From IMG/VR virus record IMGVR_UViG_3300023276_000007, positions 42,766 to 106,765 of that record: a stretch of DNA of 64,000 nt; one strand, given 5' to 3'. The stretch's first letter is position 1. The number at the start of each line of letters is the position of its first letter. The position numbers were made by a program, and so were the translations under genes. This DNA is from a virus. Of this stretch, positions 35,626 through 44,530 are shown piece by piece. A model generated the notes under the pieces. It did no database searches. It was not told the DNA's origin and worked only from the letters and a program-made list of their open reading frames with translations.

Positions 35626-36560
35626 ACAAACTAACCTGTATTCTAACCTTCTTAAATGAAGGTATAGAAGTCTTTAGGACGGTTAAAAGCATACGGGACA
35701 GTGTAGGGGATACTGTAGATATCTTATTGGTAGACGACTCCAGTACAGATGGGGTGCCCTATAAAGTTGTTGCCAACAAATTTAACTGTGACTATGTGAA
35801 GTCGGATACTCGACAAGGAGTGGCTGGCGCGAGAGATCTTGGAGTGTCTTTAGCTAAGACGCCATACTGTATACTCTTCGATGCCCACATGAGGTTCGAC
35901 AAAAGAAGTAATTGGGCAGAACGAGTTGTAGAAGAAATAGAAAATAACGACAGGCGTATTTACTGCACAACTTGTGTATCCTTGTGGTATCCGTTTATAG
36001 AGCAGTCCCAAAGTGTTACCCACCAAAGAAGCACAGGAGCTTACCTAGCGACATCTTTCAAGGATAGCCACACTAGCCTTGCGGCTAAGTGGATACCGCT
36101 CAAACTAACAGGCGTAGAACCAGTTCCTTTAGTTCTTGGGGCGACCTATGCCTTCTCTGTAGAGTACTACCGTGAGTTGCGAGGTTTAGCCGGCTTGAAG
36201 TATTATGGCAGTGACGAACCTTGGATATCCCTAAAGTCTTGGGCGATAGGTGATGGCTGCGCAGTTATAACAGATGTTAACATAGGCCACCTATTCCGAT
36301 CCAAGCACCCGTATCCAGCGTATGGACTAGACGCCCTCTATAATAAACTTTTTATGGCGGCTGTAGTTTTTCCTAAGAAGACTAAGTGGTTAGAGGACCT
36401 AATGAGGTTGGGCGGCCCAAAGGTAAGTAAGATGTTTAAAGAAAATGAAACTCAGTTTAGGGAAACAAGGTCTTGGTTTGCAGAAGTGGAGAAGCCCGGC
36501 TGGCGGGAGACATTCTCTCAATTGAATGGAGAATTTACTGAACAGGTAATTACGTTATGA
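35622..36560 (+). CDS. Family 2 (GT-A) glycosyltransferase
   Basis: A 312-residue protein overlapping the sulfotransferase stop. The N-terminus TCILTFLNEG, the nucleotide-binding VDDSSTDG at 37-44, and the DXH/DXD-like metal site FDAHMRF around D87-H89 are standard GT2 elements; the DAH form is seen in polypeptide GalNAc transferases among others. No membrane segment is present, so it acts in the cytoplasm, as would suit modification of virion proteins. It transfers a sugar from a nucleotide donor. The sugar and acceptor are not known. Confidence 0.82.
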   Translation: MNKLTCILTFLNEGIEVFRTVKSIRDSVGDTVDILLVDDSSTDGVPYKVVANKFNCDYVKSDTRQGVAGARDLGVSLAKTPYCILFDAHMRFDKRSNWAERVVEEIENNDRRIYCTTCVSLWYPFIEQSQSVTHQRSTGAYLATSFKDSHTSLAAKWIPLKLTGVEPVPLVLGATYAFSVEYYRELRGLAGLKYYGSDEPWISLKSWAIGDGCAVITDVNIGHLFRSKHPYPAYGLDALYNKLFMAAVVFPKKTKWLEDLMRLGGPKVSKMFKENETQFRETRSWFAEVEKPGWRETFSQLNGEFTEQVITL

Positions 36561-37252
36561 ATGAAGTCTACTTAGTAAGCAAACATACTTCCTACCGAAA
36601 TATGGGGCTAATGGAGCAAGAAACGTTACAGAGTGGTTTTGTAGCTGCCTTAGACGGTTATCTTGATGGACCTTTCTTAGAGTCTGGTGTAGTGCCTATG
36701 ATGCAGCTATACACACCCGAAAATGGGATACCTACGGAAGTTGTAGGAACTAACGTGGTCAGCCTTAGCTACTCTGGAAAGGTGCGGAACGCTTTAGATA
36801 AAATATTTAATTACTTCCCAGCAGACCAGGCCGTTGTGGTTAGAGTATTAGGCGCCGACCTTCTTGAAGAACTGACAGCAGATCCAGAGTTCTATGAGAT
36901 TATAGAGGAGTGGGTTAGCAGGGATCGGGGCGTTAGTGTCGTCTACGACGGAGCAGTTGCTTCCCCAAACCACTTGATACCTATCTATACATTTAAAGAT
37001 AAGAAACCTATCCGAAATGATGGTGGTGCGTATGCCTGCGACCTCGACTATCGATGTAAAGACTATAGCCGTAAGGATGAAAGCCATGTTTCCAGAGAAG
37101 TATATTTGAAGAGGTGGAATACTTGTATAGGCTGCCCTGCTATGAAGCAGAGCGGAAAGACCATGCAGTGCTCGCTATGCACCTGCGCAATGAAAATCAA
37201 AGCTAAATGGAAAAGTGCCACCTGCAGTGACAAGGCAAACCGTAAGTGGTAA
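36557..37252 (+). CDS. Cys-rich putative zinc-binding protein of modification cassette
   Basis: A 231-residue protein starting in the stop codon of the GT gene. The first ~170 residues are mixed without a recognised domain. The C-terminus (residues ~185-231) has the pattern C..C...(12)...CSLCTC.MKIKAKWKSATC...KW, a zinc-knuckle-like tail found in a range of phage proteins. The tight overlap with the sulfotransferase and glycosyltransferase suggests it acts in the same pathway, perhaps as an acceptor-recognition protein, but this is inference. Confidence 0.6.
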   Translation: MNEVYLVSKHTSYRNMGLMEQETLQSGFVAALDGYLDGPFLESGVVPMMQLYTPENGIPTEVVGTNVVSLSYSGKVRNALDKIFNYFPADQAVVVRVLGADLLEELTADPEFYEIIEEWVSRDRGVSVVYDGAVASPNHLIPIYTFKDKKPIRNDGGAYACDLDYRCKDYSRKDESHVSREVYLKRWNTCIGCPAMKQSGKTMQCSLCTCAMKIKAKWKSATCSDKANRKW

Positions 37253-37320
37253 CACCTTATTCAGGTGGACGTTTCGGTGTTTAGCATATATAATTAAGAA
37301 AGCTTATGAGGAATTTATAA

Positions 37321-37722
37321 ATGCCCGCATCGATAACGTTAAAAAGAACAGTAAGGAAGTCCGACCCAGCACTTTACATGGGCTATGCTATGATAGTAGA
37401 GGTCACCAACGCCATCGATGTAGCGGAGGAGATATTCGTCATACAGCGTAAGGTAGCTCCTTCGGTTTCCGCAGAAGATGATGAGAAGACTGACCGATTT
37501 ATGAAAGTAGGATCTCCTGTTGACCTACAAGACTACCCACCAGCCCCTACAGAGTTTACCGAAGATATACCCTATTACCGTGTAGCATCCGTTGAACTGT
37601 GGTTCCGGACTGAAGAGGAACGAGATGACACTTGGACCCTTATACAAGAAGATGTTACCGGCCTATTAAACTTTTTAAACAACCACTTAGACGATACGTT
37701 TACAGAGGAGGTTACTCTTTAA
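37321..37722 (+). CDS. Unknown 133-residue protein
   Basis: ATG at 37321 with GAGGAA upstream. Mixed alpha/beta composition; an acidic, Thr-rich C-terminus (DDTFTEEVTL). It follows a 68-base gap after the modification cassette and is coupled to the next gene (TAATG at 37720-37724). No family is recognised. Confidence 0.6.
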   Translation: MPASITLKRTVRKSDPALYMGYAMIVEVTNAIDVAEEIFVIQRKVAPSVSAEDDEKTDRFMKVGSPVDLQDYPPAPTEFTEDIPYYRVASVELWFRTEEERDDTWTLIQEDVTGLLNFLNNHLDDTFTEEVTL

Positions 37723-37997
37723 TGGTAGTGGTTATAAGTATAGGTTTAGTAGGAAACGCCCTACGGAGTAGTAAATTTAAGAGTGCATTCCCTGAGTTCA
37801 ATGGGATCGTAACACAACCTAAGACAGGGTGTCCTGGTTGTGGTTCTCGCAGTAAACAATTAGTGGCCCCTACTCAGGTATCTGTTTTCTTGCGTATCAT
37901 GGAGTCCCTACCTACAAGTAAGCTTGCATCTTTTAAAAAGTATTTTAACGCTGGGTCTTTACAATACCGGCTAAACAATGAAGTGAGAACATTATGA
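37722..37997 (+). CDS. Unknown small protein with CPGC motif
   Basis: Start set at ATG 37722 (91 residues), since GAGGAGG lies 10 bases upstream; a longer frame to 37632 would overlap the previous gene by 90 bases. Contains a CPGCG motif near residue 37 and a C-terminal helix. It ends in the start region of the large fibre gene (ATGA). Confidence 0.6.
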   Translation: MVVVISIGLVGNALRSSKFKSAFPEFNGIVTQPKTGCPGCGSRSKQLVAPTQVSVFLRIMESLPTSKLASFKKYFNAGSLQYRLNNEVRTL

Positions 37998-40222
37998 GCA
38001 AAGATAGATCTAACGCTTTCAGCCCTGATCAGGGCTACAGTCCTATAGGTGATGACGTTAAGTATGCGCACATGGTGCCAGTGCTTGACGAAAACGGGTT
38101 ACTAGACTCTAGCCTCTTTAACGTCGACACAGGTTCTCCTTCTGGCGGTGTATTAATTGACCAAGGGTTTTACTACATCGACGTAATCAACGGTAACGAC
38201 ACTACAGGCGACGGAACTATAAGCCTACCTTACCAGACCATCAATAAGGCAATCGCCGACGATGTTGCTAAGGCTGGGGCAAATACTACGCTGGTACTCA
38301 GCCTGCTAGGTTCTACTGGAACCAACTACGCAGCAGCAGCTACTGCAGAAGCTAGACATGAAAAGGTTGTTATACAGAGTACATTAGGCGTTCCTGCAAA
38401 TGTTGACAGTTTTACTTTTAATAATACACCTGTTGGTGGTAACGTGGAGCTTCTAGTTACGCAAGGCGTTAAAGTTGCCGCGGCTACAAGTAGCGACGGT
38501 GCTGTCGACTTCACAGTAGACTGTAGAGATGGTGGCTATGTCACTACAGCCAGCACTGCGCTAACAGGAACCTTCTATTCTTATGGGAACCTAAACCCAG
38601 CAATGTCGCCAGGTTTCACTTTTGTACCTTTTATAGACGCCACCTTCGTCAGCTACACTCCTGGCGACGCAGGCGACTGGTCAAGTGTACCATCACTAGC
38701 TTCTGCTGCTTTAGATATATTAGCTAACGACTTGGCAAATAAACTTAATGTTGCCGTAGGTGCGGTGGCAGCCGGAGAGCTTGCCGTATTTGATGACGCT
38801 ACCGGAGAGAACATATCTTCTGCAAGCATCTTAGCATCTGCACTCTACACAACCCTAGCAGATGCTGGTGGTGGTTTATCACTCATTAACGCAGATGCTG
38901 CCCCTTCTTTAACTTTTAATACTTTTGGCGACAATGCACACCCTGCGTTAACTATGTCTAATATCTCAGACGTACTTACTGTGAGCTTTCTTCCAGGTAA
39001 CTTAGACCACGACGAGCTTAACGGCATAGGCGATGATGACCATACTCAGTATGTACATAATACTGTAGACAGGACTATCTCGGCCAGTCACACGTTTAAC
39101 CCTACAGTAGCAGGTACTCCTTTTATTCTTGGAGCAAATGCCCTTGACCAATTGGTAACAGGACTTAACGCAGAGAAGCTAAGTGGTAACGTTGCGTCGG
39201 ACAATGTTTGGAATGCAGGATTCTTCGACGGTATAGTCGCAGACGCCGCAGGTATCACTGACACACAGTATATGGCGTATGACCTAGCACAGAATAAGTT
39301 TTTACCAGCGTCGCCGTTAATCCCTACAGTAGCTCAGTTCAACGCTGATAAGATTGTAGGTAAAACTGTTGATGACGCCAACATAGCCGACGGAAGAGTG
39401 TTGGCGTATAACTTATCAACTACGAACCTTGAATATGTAGACGTGTTGAATCCGGCAGTAGCTCAGTTCAACGCTAACCGCATACAGGATATCACTGTAG
39501 ACCTTACTGGTATGTCGGATCAGGATGTTCTTCTTTATAATCTTGGCACAAATACTTTTATCGCATCAAGCTCTCTTAATCCGTCGGTGGCTCAGTTCAA
39601 CGCAAGTCAGATACAGAGTAAGGTTGTCAACGATGCAGCAATCGCAGATACTAACGTATTGGCCTATGACCTAGGTGGTGACGAGATCATTTATAGAGCT
39701 ATCCCTCTAGAGACTACAGAATCTTTCAATGCCAACCAGATCATGAGTAAGACTGTTAATAATACAGCCATCGCTGACAAGTACGCTCTTCTGTATGACC
39801 TAGGTGGTGACGAGATAATTTATGCACCAGTTCCGTTTGCAGAGTCTGGTGTTAGAGCTATTGAGTACAGGTTCCTTGCAGATGACGTAGATCTTAAGTC
39901 TCTGTCAGACACTACCATATTTACAGTACCTGCAGGGCAGAGAGTTGTTATCGACGAAGTGCAGGTTCTTATAAAAGATGCTTCAGGAGTAACAATACCA
40001 CCTGAAGTATCTGCAGGTATTACAGGTGATACTACCAAGTACGTAGCAGCCGTAGTGTTAGGTGCCCCGTCAATAACCGCTGGTAACAGAGAGGACCTTA
40101 CACTAGCAAGTTTGACACAAGTGTCGGCAGGAGAAGATATTACTTTCTCAGTAACCACAGTAGGCACAGCGACAGGCTCTTATACAGCTACTATACTAAT
40201 CAGAGGAACAATATTAATTTAG
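37994..40222 (+). CDS. Tail fibre with 45-residue repeats
   Basis: A 742-residue protein. An N-terminal ~150 residues with a parallel beta-type segment (LIDQGFYYIDVINGNDTTGDGTISLPYQTINKAI) that resembles the start of right-handed beta-helix fibres. A HDELNGIGDDDHTQYV motif near residue 335 shared with the 25309 fibre, and about four ~45-residue units (AQFNA..I..KTV....IAD..VLAYNL....) from residue ~445 to ~610 make a shaft. It ends in a beta-rich domain. A host-contacting fibre is the best reading. Confidence 0.7.
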   Translation: MSKDRSNAFSPDQGYSPIGDDVKYAHMVPVLDENGLLDSSLFNVDTGSPSGGVLIDQGFYYIDVINGNDTTGDGTISLPYQTINKAIADDVAKAGANTTLVLSLLGSTGTNYAAAATAEARHEKVVIQSTLGVPANVDSFTFNNTPVGGNVELLVTQGVKVAAATSSDGAVDFTVDCRDGGYVTTASTALTGTFYSYGNLNPAMSPGFTFVPFIDATFVSYTPGDAGDWSSVPSLASAALDILANDLANKLNVAVGAVAAGELAVFDDATGENISSASILASALYTTLADAGGGLSLINADAAPSLTFNTFGDNAHPALTMSNISDVLTVSFLPGNLDHDELNGIGDDDHTQYVHNTVDRTISASHTFNPTVAGTPFILGANALDQLVTGLNAEKLSGNVASDNVWNAGFFDGIVADAAGITDTQYMAYDLAQNKFLPASPLIPTVAQFNADKIVGKTVDDANIADGRVLAYNLSTTNLEYVDVLNPAVAQFNANRIQDITVDLTGMSDQDVLLYNLGTNTFIASSSLNPSVAQFNASQIQSKVVNDAAIADTNVLAYDLGGDEIIYRAIPLETTESFNANQIMSKTVNNTAIADKYALLYDLGGDEIIYAPVPFAESGVRAIEYRFLADDVDLKSLSDTTIFTVPAGQRVVIDEVQVLIKDASGVTIPPEVSAGITGDTTKYVAAVVLGAPSITAGNREDLTLASLTQVSAGEDITFSVTTVGTATGSYTATILIRGTILI
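39330..39835 (+). repeat. Fibre shaft repeats (~45 residues)
   Basis: Four to five units of the form VAQFNA..I..KTV...NIAD..VLAYNL start near 39330, 39460, 39590 and 39725. Nucleotide similarity is moderate (for example gctcagttcaacgct recurs in three units). Confidence 0.6.
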
Positions 40223-40227
40223 TAAGT

Positions 40228-40265
40228 TTGAAAGTATAATAATTTATTTTATGTTATAGTTAAGT
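40228..40265 (+). promoter_or_regulatory. Possible promoter before the 40283 operon
   Basis: The 60-base gap holds TGTTATAGT (40252-40260), an extended -10-like element that matches ATGTTATA at 51718 and 50462. TTGAAA at 40228-40233 is a -35-like hexamer but 21 bases away, too far for a standard sigma-70 promoter. A different sigma factor could read it. Confidence 0.35.
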
Positions 40266-40282
40266 TAACCGGAGAATTGTAA

Positions 40283-40744
40283 ATGCCAGGACCAGTAGGA
40301 ATACCACCCAAGAGTGGGCCGATTCATAAAAGGATACATAGTTTGTATCAAGGCGATTATTTCTGCATGGACACTGACGCCTGCTTCCCTAATGGCGAGG
40401 TAGCTACCCCGGAAAACTCACGACTATTATTTACCGTCGTTGACGACAGATACTGCCAGGACGATGTTAATACTTTCTATACCGCAGAGTGGAACGATAA
40501 CATAACACAAATAGAAGACTCTGTTGGAGGTGTGAAAGTCTGTATACCTCAATCTGTTACTTGTCGGTTCCGTAGAGGTACCTTTAAGTACAGTCTAACA
40601 CTTTCAGATAAGCTGGGTCAGAATAGAAGAACCCTTGAAGACGGCAACCTTATCGTTGAGTACGCAGCAGACGCGCCACTACCTGACGCTAAATACAGGG
40701 AAGGTTTAAATACCCAGAATCACACCCTCGGAGAATTAAAATGA
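40283..40744 (+). CDS. Unknown virion-like beta protein
   Basis: A 153-residue protein with CCGGAG upstream and three visible cysteines in the first half (FCMDTDACF, DDRYC). The body is beta-rich with strand pattern (YSLTLSDKLG, GNLIVEYAAD) that recalls small Ig-like distal tail proteins, though I cannot fix a family. It starts a block of coupled genes that runs to 45208. Confidence 0.55.
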   Translation: MPGPVGIPPKSGPIHKRIHSLYQGDYFCMDTDACFPNGEVATPENSRLLFTVVDDRYCQDDVNTFYTAEWNDNITQIEDSVGGVKVCIPQSVTCRFRRGTFKYSLTLSDKLGQNRRTLEDGNLIVEYAADAPLPDAKYREGLNTQNHTLGELK

Positions 40745-41178
40745 ATGAACGAGATATAATAGCGATGCTGGGTCAGGTTAAAACCCCTACACCAACGCCG
40801 CGTAAGAAGAAAAAGAAACCTTTACTAGCCAACCCCTTTCCAGACTTTGGTAAATCAATAGTCACACAAGGTAAGGGCGACCCAACCACCTCAGGTCTTT
40901 TACGAGGGGCAGGTACTGGTGCTCTTGGTGCTGTGCTTGGTGCTCTTGGTGCTAAAACTATGGATGCCAGTAATAAGGACACAGCATTGGCTGCCCTACT
41001 TGCAGGCTTACTTACCGGTACTGCTGGGTATAGCTCTGGTAAACGTGAGCAAGAGAGTGACAACACTAGACTGTTGGCACTCAGGCGTTTAGGCATCGAA
41101 ACACCTGGCGAGCAGGAATTCTCTGAAGAGTATCCTTTACTCTCCACTAGAGTAACTACTAAAGGAGTTAGAATATAA
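40741..41178 (+). CDS. Glycine-zipper membrane-type protein A
   Basis: A 145-residue protein with a basic N-terminus (RKKKKKP) and a glycine/alanine-rich hydrophobic hairpin (residues ~52-95, GALGAVLGALGAK ... LAALLAGLLTGTAGY), a glycine zipper typical of membrane-inserting helices. Overlaps the neighbours on both sides. A channel or ejected virion protein is possible. No family is recognised. Confidence 0.6.
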   Translation: MNERDIIAMLGQVKTPTPTPRKKKKKPLLANPFPDFGKSIVTQGKGDPTTSGLLRGAGTGALGAVLGALGAKTMDASNKDTALAALLAGLLTGTAGYSSGKREQESDNTRLLALRRLGIETPGEQEFSEEYPLLSTRVTTKGVRI

Positions 41179-41789
41179 TGAAATCTGACTTACTTAAAAA
41201 ACTTTTAAGCGATGACATTAGGGCGATAGCTGGTCGAGGTGCCCTTGGTGCCGGAGCAGGTGCCTACCTAGGTCACGAAGTCACACCACAGCTATTTGGC
41301 TATGAAGATGACGAAGCAGCTAAGAATATGAGTACACTACTTGATGCAGCTCTTTATGGAACACTTGGAGGCCTCGGCCCTAAAGGTGTTGGTAAACTTA
41401 TGAAGAAAAGCCCAGTAGGGTTCGCCGGCTCAGTAGCTGGTGGTGAGCTGTTACCCGTAGGTATGCACGGGGCGCAAGAAGGTATCAAAGCCATGGGTGC
41501 CGGGACTCGTGCAATGGACGAATTTAACCCACCAACTGCTTCTGAGCAGATGGCTTCTATACTAGGCTCACCAGAGTCTAGAGGTGCTATGGGTGGCGCA
41601 GCGGTCGCCGGTATAGGTTCCCTACTATCAGGTTTACTCAGATCTAAGTCTGAGAAAGAAAGGCAGGAAGATAAGTCTCGTGGCGGAATGGTCACAAACG
41701 ACTTCCTGAAGTATTTACTACCAGCAATGGTCGCTGGTGGTGTATTAGGTAATGTAGCCAAAGGCGATCAGCCGCCGAAGCAAGTCTAA
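41178..41789 (+). CDS. Glycine-zipper membrane-type protein B
   Basis: A 203-residue protein following protein A with AAAGGAG upstream. It holds repeated Gly/Ala-rich segments (GRGALGAGAGAYLG, GGAAVAGIGSLLSG, PAMVAGGVLGNVA). These could insert into a membrane or oligomerise. The similarity in composition to the previous protein suggests a functional pair, but the two are not clear homologues. Confidence 0.55.
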   Translation: MKSDLLKKLLSDDIRAIAGRGALGAGAGAYLGHEVTPQLFGYEDDEAAKNMSTLLDAALYGTLGGLGPKGVGKLMKKSPVGFAGSVAGGELLPVGMHGAQEGIKAMGAGTRAMDEFNPPTASEQMASILGSPESRGAMGGAAVAGIGSLLSGLLRSKSEKERQEDKSRGGMVTNDFLKYLLPAMVAGGVLGNVAKGDQPPKQV

Positions 41790-41800
41790 GGAGAAAACAA

Positions 41801-42847
41801 ATGGACGTCATCAACGACAATTCAAAACGGGGCTGGATCAAAGTGGCAAATTCCCACCAGGTACCAGCTTATGTAAGTGATCACACACCTCTAACTAAGG
41901 AAGCAGCAGCATCTGTATCTGACGAGTTATTCGCAGACGACGCTAAGAGACTGTTCCCTATAAACTCAAAAGCCGACGTATGGCTGTCAGCAGCTTACTT
42001 TAAAGAAGCTTCTGCCACTTATGGTTCCGCTATGGGTGATTATGTTAAAGATCGTATCGAGAAAGCAGCTTCTGTGTACGGAATATCTGCCGACGTAGAA
42101 GAAGCCTTCAACGCAGCACAAGTTAAAACTGCATCTGCTACAGATGATCCGACCAACTACTGTTTGGTAGACGGAGCAGGTACACGTAGCTACCCTGTAT
42201 TTGACAAAGAAGGCGCAGCTAAAGCTATGCGTTACTTTGAAGAGCATAGACTCGGGTACCCTCTTGATACTCGTATTAAGCTTGCAAGAAACATTCTTAA
42301 GAAAGCTTGTGACTATTCACTGGACCCTTCTGAAATCCTTATGAAAGAAGCAGGCTTTGCTGTTCCTAATAGAGCTCAGCTCATGGAAGAGATCCTGGAA
42401 AGAGCCAAGACGAGTAGTGACCCAGAGATTTCTGTTAAGTTTGCAGAGATCAATGAAGTTATCGCTAATTCTTCTAATGAAGAGTTCATAGGCAGCCTTG
42501 ACAAGATAGCCGAGGTTATTGACGCTCTTGACGGGTTCAATGGTATGCGCAACCAGTATGATGTTAAACTATTGTCTCCGCAAGAAATAATTTATTCTAT
42601 GTCAGTCAAAGAAGCCAGTGCTATTCTAGAGAGCTCTCTTGTGCTTAATAGGCATACGTTTAAGCTTGATAAGATGGCGGAACTTAACCCCGACACATTC
42701 AACGTTTTGGGTGATAACTTTTCTGATGAACTTTCTACAGATGGCAAGCTGGACATTAAAAAGATGGCAGCTATACTACCAACGCTCCCAACTCCCGACA
42801 AGCGTTTGCTTGAAGAGGAAATTGAAGCGAGCTTTGGAGTTATCTAA
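41801..42847 (+). CDS. Unknown virion-block protein (348 aa)
   Basis: A 348-residue helical protein with AAGGAG upstream. It recurs with K-E-A/K-x-A tripeptides (TKEAAAS, FKEASATY, MKEAGFAV, VKEASAIL), the type of short acidic/alanine sites that capsid-maturation proteases cleave in other phages, although no protease is in the window. A helical ~100-residue C-terminal domain follows. Unknown function. Confidence 0.55.
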   Translation: MDVINDNSKRGWIKVANSHQVPAYVSDHTPLTKEAAASVSDELFADDAKRLFPINSKADVWLSAAYFKEASATYGSAMGDYVKDRIEKAASVYGISADVEEAFNAAQVKTASATDDPTNYCLVDGAGTRSYPVFDKEGAAKAMRYFEEHRLGYPLDTRIKLARNILKKACDYSLDPSEILMKEAGFAVPNRAQLMEEILERAKTSSDPEISVKFAEINEVIANSSNEEFIGSLDKIAEVIDALDGFNGMRNQYDVKLLSPQEIIYSMSVKEASAILESSLVLNRHTFKLDKMAELNPDTFNVLGDNFSDELSTDGKLDIKKMAAILPTLPTPDKRLLEEEIEASFGVI

Positions 42848-43503
42848 TGTCAACTCACCGAGAAAGATTCTTGGTAAAAGAAGCCTTAGAGTCGCCAGAA
42901 ACCCTGGCGGCTGTTCTTTACTTTATTGTTAAAGACACCTTTGGTGACGATGCCTTCTTCTGGGACCCTACCACATTATTCCTCGAACTTAAAGACGAGT
43001 TTGGAGCTACACCAGCTTCAGAAGTAATGGATAGGCTATCTGCCGTGCAGGTATTAGTCACAGGAGACGTATTCTTTGAAGACCCTAGTGCATTTATTAA
43101 CATGGTTAATACTTTCGCCGATGGAAGCCCTTCCTTCTCGGTATTCAACCCAGCAGAGGTTGAGGAAATAGCATGGACTGCAGTAGAGGTTGCTATCATT
43201 AGAGACTTACTACCATTCAGCTATAACATTAAGCAATACGTAAAGAAGATGTTGCACATAGACGGCTACGGCGACGACTACCCAGAATTGTTTGATGAAA
43301 TCCTAGGAGCGGCTCCTGATAGAGCTGACGTGATTGACGAGGCTCAAGAGATAGTGCACGAAGATCAAAGAGGCATTATAGAAGACTTTGTTAACGATAA
43401 CCTAAAGATTCTTTTACACCAAGCTAATAAGCTACCTAAAGTATCTGAGGATCTATGGGCTTCGATGCGTAGCCAAGAGCAGGAGGGAGTAACACTAGTA
43501 TGA
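42847..43503 (+). CDS. Unknown helical protein of virion block (218 aa)
   Basis: A 218-residue acidic helical protein coupled to the previous gene. N-terminal VKEALESPETLAAVLYF and an alpha-rich C-terminus (EAQEIVHEDQRGIIEDFVNDNLKIL). No known motif. Its tight coupling (ATG within the preceding stop) places it in the same operon. Confidence 0.55.
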   Translation: MSTHRERFLVKEALESPETLAAVLYFIVKDTFGDDAFFWDPTTLFLELKDEFGATPASEVMDRLSAVQVLVTGDVFFEDPSAFINMVNTFADGSPSFSVFNPAEVEEIAWTAVEVAIIRDLLPFSYNIKQYVKKMLHIDGYGDDYPELFDEILGAAPDRADVIDEAQEIVHEDQRGIIEDFVNDNLKILLHQANKLPKVSEDLWASMRSQEQEGVTLV

Positions 43504-44528
43504 AGCTCTCAAAGTTAAAAGGTATGTTAGGGTTAGGCGCTGCAGCAGCTGGCGGTGGCGCTATCTATGGCGGTAGTGAGTATAAACCTGGCGACGACGT
43601 AAAAGTACATGGCAACTGGGACGACATAATAACAGAAGACACCCCGAAGCTTACCAACTGGGGTATGTGGCAAAATAAGCGACGATTAAATAAGATACAT
43701 GAAAGACTTGCGTCAGGTGACCCTAAGGATGTAGACGTATTAGTCGATACCGGCCTACACAGGGTTAAAGCCCCTAAGGAAGATATAAACCTTAAAGCTT
43801 TGAAATACTTAAATTTTACACCCTCTCTTATAGCAGTGCCAGAACGTGGTCAAGACAAGATGATGACCTTTAGGCAGTATGGTACTAACCTGCATATGCA
43901 CCAACACCCTAAGAATAGGTTCTTCCATAAAGATAGATGGCCTTCTTTAATGATGGCGTGGAACCAGACAGAAGGAAGACCCCGAGAACAAAGGTTAGCG
44001 GCGATAAAGGATTCCATGAAGCATATAACCTTGGAAGGTATTCCAGGGTTTGCGAAATACTTTAAGAATGTAGCAGATGACGCACCTACCTTTGAGGAGC
44101 TAGTTAAGAACAGTGCCGACAGTACAGCATGGCTAAACTTTACTCCGAGAGAAGGTAACTCCATGGTGCCAATGCGCTTCGAAAAGCAAGCCGGAGGGTA
44201 CAGTCCTTTAGTTGCTGAGGTTGTAGAGACTGACCATAATGCTATACTAGGTTTAAGTAATATAGATTTTATCCCCGAAGATTACGGGATGCTTTTTAAG
44301 CAAGCCAATGGGTTTTGGATGCCTGAAGTTAAATTTGATCTTGACGTTATCTATATGGATAAGGTCGGACAGATTCAGGAAGTTCAAAGAATGGTAAAAG
44401 TAGACGGCGGTATACCACCTGTGTATCGACCAGAAAAGACGGCAGCAGTAGCTTTGGAGACCCGACCAGGCTGGTGTGAGCGGAATAATATTAAGGTAGG
44501 CGATAAGCTTGCCGTAAATGGAGACTAA
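43500..44528 (+). CDS. Unknown protein with hydrophobic N-terminus (342 aa)
   Basis: A 342-residue protein with GGAGGGAG upstream. The N-terminal ~27 residues (KLKGMLGLGAAAAGGGAIYGG) are Gly/Ala hydrophobic and may be a membrane or signal-type segment. The body has His clusters (LHMHQHPKNRFFHKDRW at ~130-147) and a C-terminal beta-like part. Not recognised. Confidence 0.55.
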   Translation: MKLSKLKGMLGLGAAAAGGGAIYGGSEYKPGDDVKVHGNWDDIITEDTPKLTNWGMWQNKRRLNKIHERLASGDPKDVDVLVDTGLHRVKAPKEDINLKALKYLNFTPSLIAVPERGQDKMMTFRQYGTNLHMHQHPKNRFFHKDRWPSLMMAWNQTEGRPREQRLAAIKDSMKHITLEGIPGFAKYFKNVADDAPTFEELVKNSADSTAWLNFTPREGNSMVPMRFEKQAGGYSPLVAEVVETDHNAILGLSNIDFIPEDYGMLFKQANGFWMPEVKFDLDVIYMDKVGQIQEVQRMVKVDGGIPPVYRPEKTAAVALETRPGWCERNNIKVGDKLAVNGD

Positions 44529-44530
44529 CT

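Noticed and set aside
37215-37451. 78-residue ORF across the end of the 36557 gene and the 37321 gene
   Set aside because: No SD at its start and composition of an out-of-frame reading; both overlapping genes are well supported.
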